Positions 8,938-17,326 of a stretch of DNA of 64,000 nt are shown in pieces. Location: assembly GCF_014696385.1 (NCBI RefSeq), contig NZ_JACJQB010000002.1:124001-188000 (forward strand). The letters are read 5' to 3'. The stretch is from Pseudanabaena mucicola FACHB-723 (GTDB taxonomy: Bacteria > Cyanobacteriota > Cyanobacteriia > Pseudanabaenales > Pseudanabaenaceae). The position numbers and the translations under genes are program-made. The notes beneath the pieces were generated by a model. It saw nothing but the letters and a program-made list of their open reading frames with translations. It ran no database searches and was not told where the DNA came from. Each line of letters begins with the position of its first letter. The stretch's first letter is position 1.

Positions 8938-9666
8938 ATGCAAATCACCCTCGACAACGTTAGTAAAAATTACAGCGGTAGACAGGTCGTCCAGCAAGTA
9001 AGTCTCACTGTCAAGCAGGGAGAAATTGTGGGGTTATTGGGTCCCAACGGTGCTGGTAAGACGACCTCGTTTTATATGGCAACAGGGCTAGTGCAGCCCG
9101 ATAGCGGCAGTGTTTGGCTAGACAAGCAAGATATCACCCGCTTACCTATCCATAAACGCGCCCGCATGGGTATGGCATACCTTGCCCAAGAAGCCACGAT
9201 TTTTCGGCAGCTATCGGTGCGTGACAATCTATTGCTGGTGATGCAACAAACCAATGTCCCCCAGCATTTGCGGATTCATCGCCTCCGCACCTTGTTAGAA
9301 GAATTTCGACTGACCAAGATTGCTGACACATTGGGAATCCAAGTTTCAGGGGGAGAACGTCGCCGCACCGAAATCGCCAGAGCCTTGGCAGTGGGTGTCG
9401 ATGGACCTAAATTTATTTTGCTAGATGAACCCTTTGCGGGAATTGACCCGATCGCCGTGAGTGAGATTCAGACGATTATTAGTAATTTACGCGATCGCAA
9501 TATGGGCGTGTTAATTACTGACCACAATGTCCGTGAAACCCTCACAATTACCGATCGCGCCTACATCATGCGTGAAGGTGAAGTATTTGCCGATGGCTCT
9601 AGTCGAGAATTAGCCGACGATCCTGATGTTCGCAAATACTATTTGGGTGAAAAGTTTCACTTTTAA
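8938..9666 (+). CDS. lptB: LPS export ABC transporter ATP-binding protein LptB
   Basis: A 242-residue ABC ATPase. Walker A GPNGAGKTT is at 35-43, the Q-loop lies in AYLAQEATIFRQLSVRDNL, the signature is VSGGERRRTEIARALA, Walker B is FILLDEPFAGIDP, and the switch His is in ITDHNVRETL. The combination of GERRR in the signature with the DHNVRETL H-loop is characteristic of LptB. It powers LPS extraction from the inner membrane together with LptF/LptG. It lies between the lptA-like gene and the LptF/G permease, all on the plus strand. Confidence 0.94.
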   Translation: MQITLDNVSKNYSGRQVVQQVSLTVKQGEIVGLLGPNGAGKTTSFYMATGLVQPDSGSVWLDKQDITRLPIHKRARMGMAYLAQEATIFRQLSVRDNLLLVMQQTNVPQHLRIHRLRTLLEEFRLTKIADTLGIQVSGGERRRTEIARALAVGVDGPKFILLDEPFAGIDPIAVSEIQTIISNLRDRNMGVLITDHNVRETLTITDRAYIMREGEVFADGSSRELADDPDVRKYYLGEKFHF

Positions 9667-9794
9667 TTTTGATTTAATTTGATTTTGATTTCTGATTGAA
9701 TTTTTGATTTTTGCGCCCATTTTCTATTTTTGAATGGCAATGGCATAAAAAAATACACAACTGTTTCCAAGAACCTGTAATCTCGATAAAGGAA

Positions 9795-10982
9795 ATGACA
9801 ACCTCACCAACAACGCATACGAGGAAAAAATCTACTAACGTGTCGCTAGGATGGCTGCCAAGACTATCGATCATGGATCGCTATTTGATCATCCAGATGC
9901 TAGTTCCCTTCTTATTTGGAGTGGGCGCATTTTCCTCGGTGATTTTAGCGATCGGTTCCCTATTTGAGCTAATTCGGCTGATCACTGATGCAGGCTTGAG
10001 TGTTTTAGTAGCTCTGCAAATTTTTGGCTATCAAGTTCCGGGCTTCATGGTCTATTCCTTCCCGATGTCAATGTTACTAGCGACATTGCTGTCCTATAGC
10101 CGCATGTCAGGCGACGGAGAAACAACCGCCCTCCGCAGTTGTGGGGTGAGTGCCTACCGTTTAGTTTTACCTGCTTTGGTGCTGAGTTTATTTGTCACAG
10201 GGCTGACCTATGTCTTTAATGAGGCAATTGTCCCCGCAGCAAACTGGCAGTCTCGCAGTACCCTCAGAGCAGCTCTAAATCAGGAAAATGTTCAGTTTAA
10301 AAGTCAAGATATTTTCTATCAACAATATGGCGAAGTGCCACAAGAGGATGGCAGTAAAAAGCAGGGACTAGTCCGCAGTTTTTATGCCCGTAGCTTTGAT
10401 GGCAAAGAGATGCGCGGGTTAACCGTTCTCGATTTTTCTCAGGGACAACTCCAACAAATCCTTGCTGCTGAGTCGGCAATTTGGCTACCCGATCAAAATG
10501 TTTGGAGATTCACCAAGGGAACAACTTATTTGGTGGGGCCAGATGGCAATTACCGGAGTATTCTCCGCTTTGATGATCAAAATCTGCAATTACCCCGCGC
10601 CCCACTTGATTTAGCACAGGAGCAGCGTAGCGCTGAGGAAATGAATATTGCCGATATTCGCCGCAATATTGAGCTACTCAAGCAATCTGGCAATACCAAA
10701 GAGATCCGTAAGCTAGAGGTCAGGTTAGAACAGAAATATGCACTCCCCTTTATCTGTGTGGTATTTGCGATTGTGGGTGCTTCCTTGGGGATGCGTCCCC
10801 AAAGAACTGGCGCTGCGATCGGATTTGGATTAAGCGTGCTGATTATTTTTGGCTATTATCTATTGCTATTTATCTGCGGGGCTTTGGGACAAGTCGAGTT
10901 TCTCTCACCGATCGCCGCCGCTTGGATGCCTAATTTAATTGGGCTTACTGCAGGCGTAGTGATTTTGACCCGTGTTACCTAA
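9795..10982 (+). CDS. LptF/LptG-family LPS export permease
   Basis: A 395-residue inner-membrane protein of the YjgP/YjgQ family. It has transmembrane helices near the start (YLIIQMLVPFLFGVGAFSSVILAI, then FGYQVPGFMVYSFPMSMLLATLL), the family segment SRMSGDGETTALRSCGVSAYRLVLPAL, a large periplasmic jellyroll domain, and three C-terminal helices including ALPFICVVFAIVGASLGMRPQR. ATG 9795 is preferred; a TTG at 9711 would add 28 residues that look non-coding. Only one permease gene is seen here, as is usual in cyanobacteria, so F versus G cannot be decided. It works with LptB just upstream. Confidence 0.9.
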   Translation: MTTSPTTHTRKKSTNVSLGWLPRLSIMDRYLIIQMLVPFLFGVGAFSSVILAIGSLFELIRLITDAGLSVLVALQIFGYQVPGFMVYSFPMSMLLATLLSYSRMSGDGETTALRSCGVSAYRLVLPALVLSLFVTGLTYVFNEAIVPAANWQSRSTLRAALNQENVQFKSQDIFYQQYGEVPQEDGSKKQGLVRSFYARSFDGKEMRGLTVLDFSQGQLQQILAAESAIWLPDQNVWRFTKGTTYLVGPDGNYRSILRFDDQNLQLPRAPLDLAQEQRSAEEMNIADIRRNIELLKQSGNTKEIRKLEVRLEQKYALPFICVVFAIVGASLGMRPQRTGAAIGFGLSVLIIFGYYLLLFICGALGQVEFLSPIAAAWMPNLIGLTAGVVILTRVT

Positions 10983-11028
10983 ATACATTTTTAAAAGTGG
11001 GGCAAAGCCCCACTTTTAAAATGTATTT
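10981..11028. terminator. Bidirectional terminator palindrome with GCAAAGC apex
   Basis: Arms 10981-11003 and 11007-11028 pair with one bulged base around loop AAA (GGGGCAAAGCCCC). The hairpin overlaps the stop codon of the LptF/G gene and lies between two convergent genes. A and T tracts on the outer arms fit termination in both directions. Confidence 0.75.
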
Positions 11029-11060
11029 GTACTCAAGCAAAGGCATTTTTAGCTTTGCTA

Positions 11061-11684
11061 TTATTTTTTCTTCGATTTATTCACAGGCACTTCAACAATC
11101 GCATTTTCAACTTGCGTGGTTGACTCGTTATTGTCTGTTTCATCCTCATCGTTCTCAATTTCAAAGGGGGAAGAACTTGCCGCACTACTATCAGCAGAGA
11201 TTTTTACCTCAGCATTGGGCGACTTGAGCGCTTCATCCAGAACTTGACGAGCATGTTCAGCCTGCGATCGCGCATCTAAAAACTTCATATTCAACTGAGC
11301 AAAACTCTTGAGCGTCTTAAAACCTTCCTTAATGCTGTTGATTTGCTCCTCAGAGACAATCTCATCGCTGAACAGGATATCGATTTGCGATCGCACCTGC
11401 ATCGCATCAGATCGTAATTCTTGAATTTTAATTTTTAAGGTTGCAAGGTTATTTAAGACTTGCACAGCTTGAGTAATCGGATCTTCGCGATCTTCAGACA
11501 TAGAAAGTTCTCTCACTTCAATAAATTGGTCAGGACTAAAGCCATCAGCAAGGTCAGTATCGAGTTTACCTGAGTCCATCAATTCCATCAGTTCTGCCAT
11601 TGCCTTTTCCCGTGCTTTTGGCGAATCTTTGCCACTCACGCTTAAGACAACTTCGGGACTTTGGGCAAGGGTATAGCGCACCAT
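11061..11684 (-). CDS. Conserved hypothetical protein
   Basis: A 207-residue soluble protein, not recognised. It begins MVRYTLAQSPEVVLSV at ATG 11684; a TTG ten codons upstream is less likely. Residues about 20-60 resemble a small helical module (KAREKAMAELMELMDSGKL). Residues about 80-155 are helical and heptad-like (LNNLATLKIKIQELRSDAMQVRSQIDIL). The last 45 residues are acidic, low in complexity and end in Lys residues. No catalytic motif or signal sequence is seen. It converges with the LptF/G gene and is separated from it by a palindrome. Confidence 0.6.
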   Translation of the reverse strand: MVRYTLAQSPEVVLSVSGKDSPKAREKAMAELMELMDSGKLDTDLADGFSPDQFIEVRELSMSEDREDPITQAVQVLNNLATLKIKIQELRSDAMQVRSQIDILFSDEIVSEEQINSIKEGFKTLKSFAQLNMKFLDARSQAEHARQVLDEALKSPNAEVKISADSSAASSSPFEIENDEDETDNNESTTQVENAIVEVPVNKSKKK

Positions 11685-12055
11685 AGCTTTAAATATCTTT
11701 TGACATCTAGACAATGAGTAACGATATTACAGTGCAAAGCACCGCAAAACATTATAGAAACTAACAAAAAATAGTGATATATCATCAACTATTCCTACTT
11801 TTTTATTAGCGCAAATACCAAAGTTACGCTTTGTGTCTCATGCGATCGCCAAAGCAGATCAGCTAAAATTCAATTTCCAGATAAATCAAAGTTTTCCAAG
11901 TTTATTGTTTTTCTATGGAACTAGGCGCAATTAAATATAAAACCCTGAAACCTGTAGCACACGCTGCGCGTGCTACAGGTTTTACCTCTAGGTTTTAATT
12001 ATGCCTAGCCACTTAAACAAAAGCTAGAACACATTCGGGGAAGCAAATCGTACCC
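11685..12055. other. 371-bp intergenic region between divergent genes
   Basis: This region separates the hypothetical gene (minus) from the GAF/HPt gene (plus). Its right half is taken up by copy A of the MITE-like repeat (11918-12016). The left half is AT-rich and probably carries the promoter of the minus-strand gene. I see no coding frame. Confidence 0.5.
11918..12016. repeat. MITE-like palindromic repeat, copy A (most complete)
   Basis: About 99 bp that is palindromic along its whole length. The outer ends CTAGGCGCAATTAA (11921 on) and TTAATTATGCCTAG (to 12009) are imperfect inverted repeats. The inner ends ACCTGTAGCAC and GTGCTACAGGT flank the centre ACGCTGCGCGT. Related copies are at 43466, 47057 and 54672. 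It has no coding capacity. The two inverted ends suggest a mobile or formerly mobile miniature element; target-site duplications are not obvious. Confidence 0.72.
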
Positions 12056-14056
12056 ATGGATTCTCATCTCCTAGACCAAATTCGCCATCTCTGCCGCGAT
12101 CGCGCTGCCTATGAACACCTCAAAGCCATCTTGGTTCAGCAAGAGCGTGTCCATCAACTTAGCTGGGAAGAGCATTACGAAAAGCTTCTAGCTAGCCAGT
12201 CATCAGATTCACCTGCATCGAATTTACTTAGCAATATCATCGCTAGAGAAAAAGCCCTCGCCCAACTTGCCGATACAATTCAGCGCTCACCATCTCTAGA
12301 GCTAGTTTTACAAGTTGCCGTACAGGTGGCCCAAAAATTACTACAAGTCGATCGTGTTGCTATTTTTCGGTTTCACGATGACGGACGAGGAGAATTTGCC
12401 ACCGATGCGATCGCAAGCGGTGTGGAGTCCTTTGCAAATATGCCTGAAAGACAGCTTTCCTTGGCACGGCATCTGGCTGAGTCGATCCAAGCAGAATCTG
12501 AAGGTCACATTGCAGAACAAGAGGAGCAAATTGTCGCCAATATTCGTAGTTCTAGTATCTCTAATCACATCAGTAATTTACTAGAGGAAATCGGAATTTC
12601 TGCTTACGCTTCCAATAAGATCCATGCAGGACAAGAAGTTTGGGGGACTCTAGTAGCCTTTTATGGCAACAATCATCAGAGTTGTTCCGAGAGTGATCGC
12701 ACTTCCCTATCCCTCATTGCCGCTCAAATTGGCATTGCAATTTCCCTCACCAATTTACGTCAGCAATCCCACGATCTCACCGAGGATCTACAAGTCCTCA
12801 AAAATGAGCTAGATCATTTGCACCGAGCCGTTGCCGAAATCGCCGCCAGTGACAATCAATCTGTACAAAATCTAGTTGTCAATCAAGATATTGATGCCGA
12901 TGAGCCAACTATTCTGCAAGAACCGACTGTAGAAACTATAACTTCTATAGAAGCTCCAGAAACTATCTCTATACATGATATTGAGCAAGAAACAGAAGCA
13001 GAAGAATCTGCAAAGGTTTCTAGTATCTCCCAAGTACCTGAGCCAGAAATTGCACCTCAAGATATAGAGAATGTTGTTATAGAAGTACCAATAGAGGTGA
13101 GCCATCCTGATCAGGAAACTGTGTTAATAGAGTCTCAAATCACAGAGTTCAATCACGAGCAAGAAGTTCCAGAAGAGTCTCCATTGGAAATAGATAGTCA
13201 CCAGCAGGAAACCCATCCCCTTGCCAATATTGACTCTGATTTCCATGAAGCTTTAGCGGCTTTACCAACGGAAACAAGTTCATTAGTTTTAGCAGTTGCC
13301 GACATTGAGAAAACATCTATTCCATTAGTAGATGAGGATTTAACTTTATCAAGTAGAACGATAGATGTAGATACAACCTCAGTCATGCCTGTCGCTGCTG
13401 ATGAGAACATTACATCCGTTGACTTGGCAATGAATTTTGAACAGGCAGATGCACCTGCTACCAGAACAATTCCCACCGCAGAAATTCAGTCGTTGACTGA
13501 TGTAGAAGGTGTGCTGGTAGAGGATTCATCAAAAGAAGCTGCTCTAGAAATATCTATCGATCATTTTAATTTAGTGGAGCTTCAGCATGGTTTGGATACA
13601 ACTGAGTCATGCCAACAGGAGCAACAGTATGATCTTCCAGTGACTGAGCCAACAATAGAACAGGTGCATCGGTTACCGATTGATCTCTGTGCATTTTTAG
13701 AGCAAGAGACTAACCCTGTAATTGACTTGCAGTTTTTAGAAACTCTCACCAATTGCGATCGCAATCTCGCCTTAGAAGTAATCGATACTTACCTACAAGA
13801 AACCCCGCTCTTAGTTCAAGCCATCGATCAAGCCCTAGCGACAAATAATCACACTCAGCTCTGGGAATTGTTAAATAAATTGCGCTCCAGTAGCGGTAAG
13901 GTTGGTGCATTGACCCTTGTCTATCAATGCCGCCAGCTTGAGTCTTCCATCAAAGCAAATTATGTTGTTCTGATCTACGCTTGTTTGGCGAGGGTTGCCA
14001 TTGAGTCACAGAAGGCAATAGAGTCACTACGCATATTGCGATCGCAATACACCTAA
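12056..14056 (+). CDS. GAF-domain protein with long acidic linker and degenerate HPt domain
   Basis: A 666-residue soluble protein. An N-terminal helical part (1-75) is followed by a GAF domain (about 80-225: VDRVAIFRFHDDGRGEF and GQEVWGTLVAFYGN). A coiled-coil stretch and about 280 residues of Glu/Ile/Thr-rich, probably disordered linker follow. The C-terminus (about 550-655) matches an HPt four-helix bundle. Where HPt domains have His in an AHxLKGSS context, this protein has LLNKLRSSSGKVGA, so the phospho-acceptor is replaced by Asn607. It may still dock to receiver domains without transferring phosphate. No kinase core is present. Confidence 0.78.
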   Translation: MDSHLLDQIRHLCRDRAAYEHLKAILVQQERVHQLSWEEHYEKLLASQSSDSPASNLLSNIIAREKALAQLADTIQRSPSLELVLQVAVQVAQKLLQVDRVAIFRFHDDGRGEFATDAIASGVESFANMPERQLSLARHLAESIQAESEGHIAEQEEQIVANIRSSSISNHISNLLEEIGISAYASNKIHAGQEVWGTLVAFYGNNHQSCSESDRTSLSLIAAQIGIAISLTNLRQQSHDLTEDLQVLKNELDHLHRAVAEIAASDNQSVQNLVVNQDIDADEPTILQEPTVETITSIEAPETISIHDIEQETEAEESAKVSSISQVPEPEIAPQDIENVVIEVPIEVSHPDQETVLIESQITEFNHEQEVPEESPLEIDSHQQETHPLANIDSDFHEALAALPTETSSLVLAVADIEKTSIPLVDEDLTLSSRTIDVDTTSVMPVAADENITSVDLAMNFEQADAPATRTIPTAEIQSLTDVEGVLVEDSSKEAALEISIDHFNLVELQHGLDTTESCQQEQQYDLPVTEPTIEQVHRLPIDLCAFLEQETNPVIDLQFLETLTNCDRNLALEVIDTYLQETPLLVQAIDQALATNNHTQLWELLNKLRSSSGKVGALTLVYQCRQLESSIKANYVVLIYACLARVAIESQKAIESLRILRSQYT

Positions 14057-14059
14057 AGC

Positions 14060-14110
14060 CCCAAAAACAGGTAAGGAAAAGGCTAAGCCTTTTCCTTACC
14101 TGTTTTTGGG
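14060..14110. terminator. 24-bp perfect palindrome between convergent genes
   Basis: Arms 14060-14083 and 14087-14110 pair perfectly around loop TAA; the apex reads AGGCTAAGCCT. It starts four bases after the GAF/HPt stop and ends five bases before the smtB stop, so it can serve both convergent genes. Confidence 0.8.
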
Positions 14111-14114
14111 TGGA

Positions 14115-14501
14115 TTACTCGTCTAAATGCTCAGAAACCGACTGATATAGCTCTAGAACATGGTGATCCAGCAATTGGTAATAGACGCGACGCTTACTTT
14201 TACGGTAACTAACTAAACGCATCGTTCTTAACACCCTAAGCTGGTGAGATACTGCTGACTCACTCATACCGACTAATTCTGCCAGATCATGCACGCATAA
14301 CTCCTGCCGCGATAGGATCGACAAAATTCTGAGGCGATTGGGATCTCCCAACATCGCAAAAAATTCTGCCATGATCTGTGCCTTTTCCACTGACAAAATG
14401 TCATCGGTTAAATTTTGCAATACTGCAGGTTCAGCTTCACAGTGATCGCAATTTGGTATCTCTTGCACACTGCGATCGGAAATTGGAGAGGAATTTAACA
14501 T
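14115..14501 (-). CDS. smtB: ArsR/SmtB-family zinc-responsive repressor
   Basis: A 128-residue winged-helix repressor. The DNA-binding helix region [35 protein letters not shown] closely follows SmtB/ZiaR. The C-terminal alpha-5 zinc site is intact in [19 protein letters not shown] (Asp, His, then His and Glu from the partner subunit). An N-terminal CDHC pair resembles the extra cysteine site of ZiaR. Apo-protein should bind the operator in the smtA promoter and release it when zinc binds. It is divergent from smtA, with 95 bp between the starts. Confidence 0.92.
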   Translation of the reverse strand: MLNSSPISDRSVQEIPNCDHCEAEPAVLQNLTDDILSVEKAQIMAEFFAMLGDPNRLRILSILSRQELCVHDLAELVGMSESAVSHQLRVLRTMRLVSYRKSKRRVYYQLLDHHVLELYQSVSEHLDE

Positions 14502-14540
14502 GTATCCATTTTACGAAAAAGTGATCGCATTAGTTTATTC

Positions 14541-14570
14541 TTGACTTATGAATATATATTCATATATAAT
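14541..14570 (+). promoter_or_regulatory. smtA promoter with SmtB operator filling the spacer
   Basis: TTGACT (14541-14546) and TATAAT (14565-14570) are separated by 18 bp. That spacer is a perfect 18-bp palindrome, TATGAATATATATTCATA (14547-14564). It fits the ArsR/SmtB operator pattern TGAAnAnnTATTCAnAT. A repressor dimer bound here would cover both promoter boxes. Confidence 0.82.
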
Positions 14571-14596
14571 AAGCTCAATCGCATAGGATTAAATTC

Positions 14597-14764
14597 ATGA
14601 CCACTATTACTGAAACTAAATGTGCTTGTCCTAAATGCTCTTGCATCGTCTCCCTCGATACAGCAATCATGGCAAATGGCAAGCCCTATTGCAGCAAAGC
14701 CTGCGCTGATGGACATCCCGCAGGCTCGACAGGTTGCAAAAAATCTGGCTGTGGCTGTGGTTAA
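14597..14764 (+). CDS. smtA: Bacterial metallothionein SmtA
   Basis: A 55-residue protein read directly from the sequence. It has nine cysteines (9, 11, 14, 16, 32, 36, 47, 52, 54) in the spacing of cyanobacterial SmtA, plus the YCSKACADGH segment with His40. SmtA sequesters zinc in a four-metal cluster. Compared with the Synechococcus protein as I remember it, the second ligand His49 is Lys49 and the terminal His is absent. It lies divergent to smtB, behind a promoter whose spacer is the SmtB operator, so zinc induction is expected. A small hairpin with an AAAAGAGGAGG stem follows the stop. Confidence 0.93.
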   Translation: MTTITETKCACPKCSCIVSLDTAIMANGKPYCSKACADGHPAGSTGCKKSGCGCG

Positions 14765-14765
14765 G

Positions 14766-14798
14766 CAAAAGAGGAGGTGATTACCTCCTCTTTTGCTT
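14766..14798 (+). terminator. Terminator after smtA
   Basis: AGCAAAAGAGGAGGT and ACCTCCTCTTTTGCT pair around GATT, starting just after the smtA stop and ending in a T-rich stretch. Confidence 0.75.
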
Positions 14799-14849
14799 TG
14801 ATGTTTGGTTACGCTATAGTACAAATCATCAGCTTCACCAAAATCAAAG

Positions 14850-15698
14850 ATGCTAAATTTAGACGAAATCATGTCACTTGCTCGCCCAATCGCTTGGGGA
14901 GCGGGTGACATTTTGATGAAGTATTATCAAGATCCTCAAGACTTAGATATCAGGTCGAAGGGTGGTGAAGATGGAAATGTAACTGCCGCCGATTTAGCTG
15001 CCAATGAATTTATTTTGCAACAGCTAAAAGAGGCTTTTGGCACTGAAGAATTTGCCTATCTCAGTGAAGAAACTGAAGATAATATCAATCGTCTTGATTG
15101 TGAATGGGTCTGGATCATCGATCCGATGGATGGAACCAGTGACTTTATTCGCCGTACTAATGAATTTGCGGTACATATTGGCTTAGCCTATCGCCAACGA
15201 CCTGTATTGGGGCTAGTTGCCACACCTGCCCAAGATCGTCTATTTCAAGCCATACTCGGTAAAGGGGCATATGTGGAAACCAGAGACGGTCAAAAGCAAC
15301 GCATCCATGTTTCTGACAAAGCTAAACTCGATCAAATGGTGGTCGTTGCTAGTCGTAGCCATCGCAATGCCCAACTAGAAAGCATCCTCCATGAGTTACC
15401 CAAAGCTGCGGAAATTGCTGTTGGTAGCATTGGCGGTAAATTCGCGGCGATCGCATCAGGTCATGCAGACGTATATATCTCTGTCTCTGGCAAATCTGCC
15501 CCCAAAGATTGGGACTACTGCGCTCCTGAAATTATCTTGACCGAGGCGGGCGGCAAGCTTACCCATGCGGATTTAACCGAGTTGTCGTACAACAATCTCG
15601 AACTACGCCAATGGGGAACGATCGTGGCTAGTAATGGTCATTGTCATCAACAAATTTGTGACATTAGCCAAATTGCGATCGCACCAATTAAAAAGTAG
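14850..15698 (+). CDS. 3'(2'),5'-bisphosphate nucleotidase / inositol monophosphatase family (CysQ-like)
   Basis: A 282-residue Mg-dependent phosphatase. The metal site is shown by SEETED (about 75), DPMDGTSDF (about 91-99) and WDYCAPEIILTEAGG near the C-terminus. The family includes inositol monophosphatase, fructose-1,6-bisphosphatase-like enzymes and CysQ, which removes the 3' phosphate from PAP during sulfate assimilation. The overall pattern and the DGTSDF form suit CysQ, but substrate cannot be fixed from sequence. ATG 14850 lies 85 bp after smtA on the same strand; the terminator between them suggests separate transcription. Confidence 0.83.
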   Translation: MLNLDEIMSLARPIAWGAGDILMKYYQDPQDLDIRSKGGEDGNVTAADLAANEFILQQLKEAFGTEEFAYLSEETEDNINRLDCEWVWIIDPMDGTSDFIRRTNEFAVHIGLAYRQRPVLGLVATPAQDRLFQAILGKGAYVETRDGQKQRIHVSDKAKLDQMVVVASRSHRNAQLESILHELPKAAEIAVGSIGGKFAAIASGHADVYISVSGKSAPKDWDYCAPEIILTEAGGKLTHADLTELSYNNLELRQWGTIVASNGHCHQQICDISQIAIAPIKK

Positions 15699-15770
15699 CA
15701 GTTGTCAGTACATTTAAAACATCTAGAAACTTAAGGAACAAGGGACTTAAGCCCCCTGTCTATTTTGATT

Positions 15771-16097
15771 ATGAAATTACAAGTAACTTTAATTGGCATT
15801 GCGATCGTTGCTGTGGGCATGGCTATCAGCAATCCCAGCAAAGAACGTTACGTTGAATATGCTGCCACCGAGTTTTCAGAAACAGGCAAAAATTCACTCT
15901 GTGCTGGCGATATGCCGATCGCCGCCCAACAGTCCTGTAAATTTCTGATCTCACAAGGGAAAGGAGTGATTACAGGCATCGTTGAGAACTCAACAAAACA
16001 GCAAAACTTCATATTGTTTAGTCTCTACGAAACTGATATGCCTGACAAAAAAATTACGACGATCGCGGCTCTTGGAAATTTCTATATGCTTAAATAA
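15771..16097 (+). CDS. DUF4359-type small exported or membrane-anchored protein
   Basis: A 108-residue protein starting MKLQVTLIGIAIVAVGMAISNPS at ATG 15771; a TTG two codons earlier is less likely. One hydrophobic N-terminal helix acts as a signal or anchor. The rest has the ERYVEYAATEF, AGDMPIAAQQSCKFLISQGKG and NFILFSLYET segments of the DUF4359 family, found mainly in cyanobacteria. Its function is unknown. It converges with obg, and the palindrome between them overlaps the obg stop codon. Confidence 0.72.
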   Translation: MKLQVTLIGIAIVAVGMAISNPSKERYVEYAATEFSETGKNSLCAGDMPIAAQQSCKFLISQGKGVITGIVENSTKQQNFILFSLYETDMPDKKITTIAALGNFYMLK

Positions 16098-16107
16098 TCG
16101 CCATCTC

Positions 16108-16148
16108 CCCATAAAAAAAGCGGTGCTAAGCACCGCTTTTTTTATGGG
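16108..16148. terminator. Bidirectional terminator overlapping the obg stop
   Basis: Arms 16108-16126 and 16130-16148 pair perfectly around TAA (GGTGCTAAGCACC). Seven A and seven T residues suit both directions. The right arm includes the obg stop codon (16142-16144). Confidence 0.82.
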
Positions 16149-17137
16149 TTTTGTTGATCAAATTTTTCCAACTTTTTCCAAACCGAGCGCAAAAGTATAT
16201 CTAGCCCTTTTTTCGATGCTGCGGAAATAGCTAAAATCGGTTGATCAAATTGAGCGGCAATTTCCTCCACATCTTCAGGCAACATTGCATCAATCTTATT
16301 CAAAGCCAAAATTTGCGGCTTATCCGATAAACCATGACCATAGGCTTCTAATTCTTCTTGAATCGTGTGATAGGCAGCAAGGGGATCGTCCTGTGTCACA
16401 TCAATCAGATGAATCAATAGCTTCGTGCGTTCCACATGACGCAAAAAGTCATGCCCTAAACCAATTCCCTCAGAAGCCCCTTCGATTAAGCCGGGAATAT
16501 CCGCAAACACAATGCCATCACCTGAAGGCTTAGACACCACACCCAAATTTGGAACAAGGGTAGTAAAGGGATAATCCGCAATTTTGGGACGGGCTGCCGA
16601 CACCACCGAAATTAGGGTTGATTTACCCGCATTCGGCAAGCCAATGATACCCACTTCCGCAATTAACTTTAATTCCAGATAGAGATTTAACTCTTCTCCC
16701 GGTAATCCGGGTAGGGCATAGTCAGGGGCGCGATTTTGATTGCTCAAGAAATATTTATTCCCCAAGCCACCCTTGCCCCCCTTTGCCACAAACAAAGTTT
16801 GTCCAGCCTCGGTTAGATCTCCTAACACTTCACCTGTCTCTTCATTCATCACCACCGTACCAATCGGCACTTTGATAATGCGATCATTGCCTTTACGCCC
16901 CGTCATATTACTGGGGCCGCCGCGTTCACCATTTTCCGCTTTAAAAATATTCTCGAAGCGAAAGTCTAACAATGTTTGTAGATCGGTTGTGGCTTCCAAA
17001 ATCACAGAACCGCCATTGCCACCATTGCCACCCGCAGGCCCGCCCGCAGGCACATACTTCTCGCGGCGAAATGCGACCAGCCCATCGCCACCATCGCCAG
17101 ACTTGACATGTATCGTAACTCGATCAATAAAATGCAT
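16142..17137 (-). CDS. obg: GTPase Obg/CgtA
   Basis: A 331-residue ribosome-associated GTPase. The N-terminal glycine-rich OBG fold ([37 protein letters not shown]) spans about 1-158. The G domain follows with G1 [10 protein letters not shown]2 region [13 protein letters not shown]3 [10 protein letters not shown]4 LNKID and G5 ISAAS. It takes part in 50S subunit maturation and stress control. ATG 17137 matches the family N-terminus; a longer frame would add 13 residues. There is no C-terminal OCT domain, as in many cyanobacteria. Confidence 0.95.
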   Translation of the reverse strand: MHFIDRVTIHVKSGDGGDGLVAFRREKYVPAGGPAGGNGGNGGSVILEATTDLQTLLDFRFENIFKAENGERGGPSNMTGRKGNDRIIKVPIGTVVMNEETGEVLGDLTEAGQTLFVAKGGKGGLGNKYFLSNQNRAPDYALPGLPGEELNLYLELKLIAEVGIIGLPNAGKSTLISVVSAARPKIADYPFTTLVPNLGVVSKPSGDGIVFADIPGLIEGASEGIGLGHDFLRHVERTKLLIHLIDVTQDDPLAAYHTIQEELEAYGHGLSDKPQILALNKIDAMLPEDVEEIAAQFDQPILAISAASKKGLDILLRSVWKKLEKFDQQNP

Positions 17138-17280
17138 CGCTAACTCAATTACTTGCTCTATACCGCGACAATCCAATTAACTTGCAGGATTGTCTCTATC
17201 GGCTTTATTCCTATTATGCAGTGATTCAGCCTATCGCTATCAATAAATAAAAAAGTATCGCTGTAGCAACACTAAAACCC

Positions 17281-17317
17281 AAAGAGATGTGCGGCGCTTC
17301 GCGCCGCACATCTCTTT
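17281..17317. terminator. 17-bp perfect palindrome after the SH3 gene
   Basis: Arms 17281-17297 and 17301-17317 pair perfectly around TTC; the minus strand reads GGCGCGAAGCGCC at the apex. It is preceded by AAAACCC on the plus strand. It lies ten bases past the stop of the minus-strand SH3-domain gene. Confidence 0.75.
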
Positions 17318-17326
17318 TACGCTTAA

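Noticed and set aside
12315-12584. 89-residue plus-strand frame inside the GAF gene
   Set aside because: It is a shadow of the GAF domain in another frame; the GAF reading has clear family segments.
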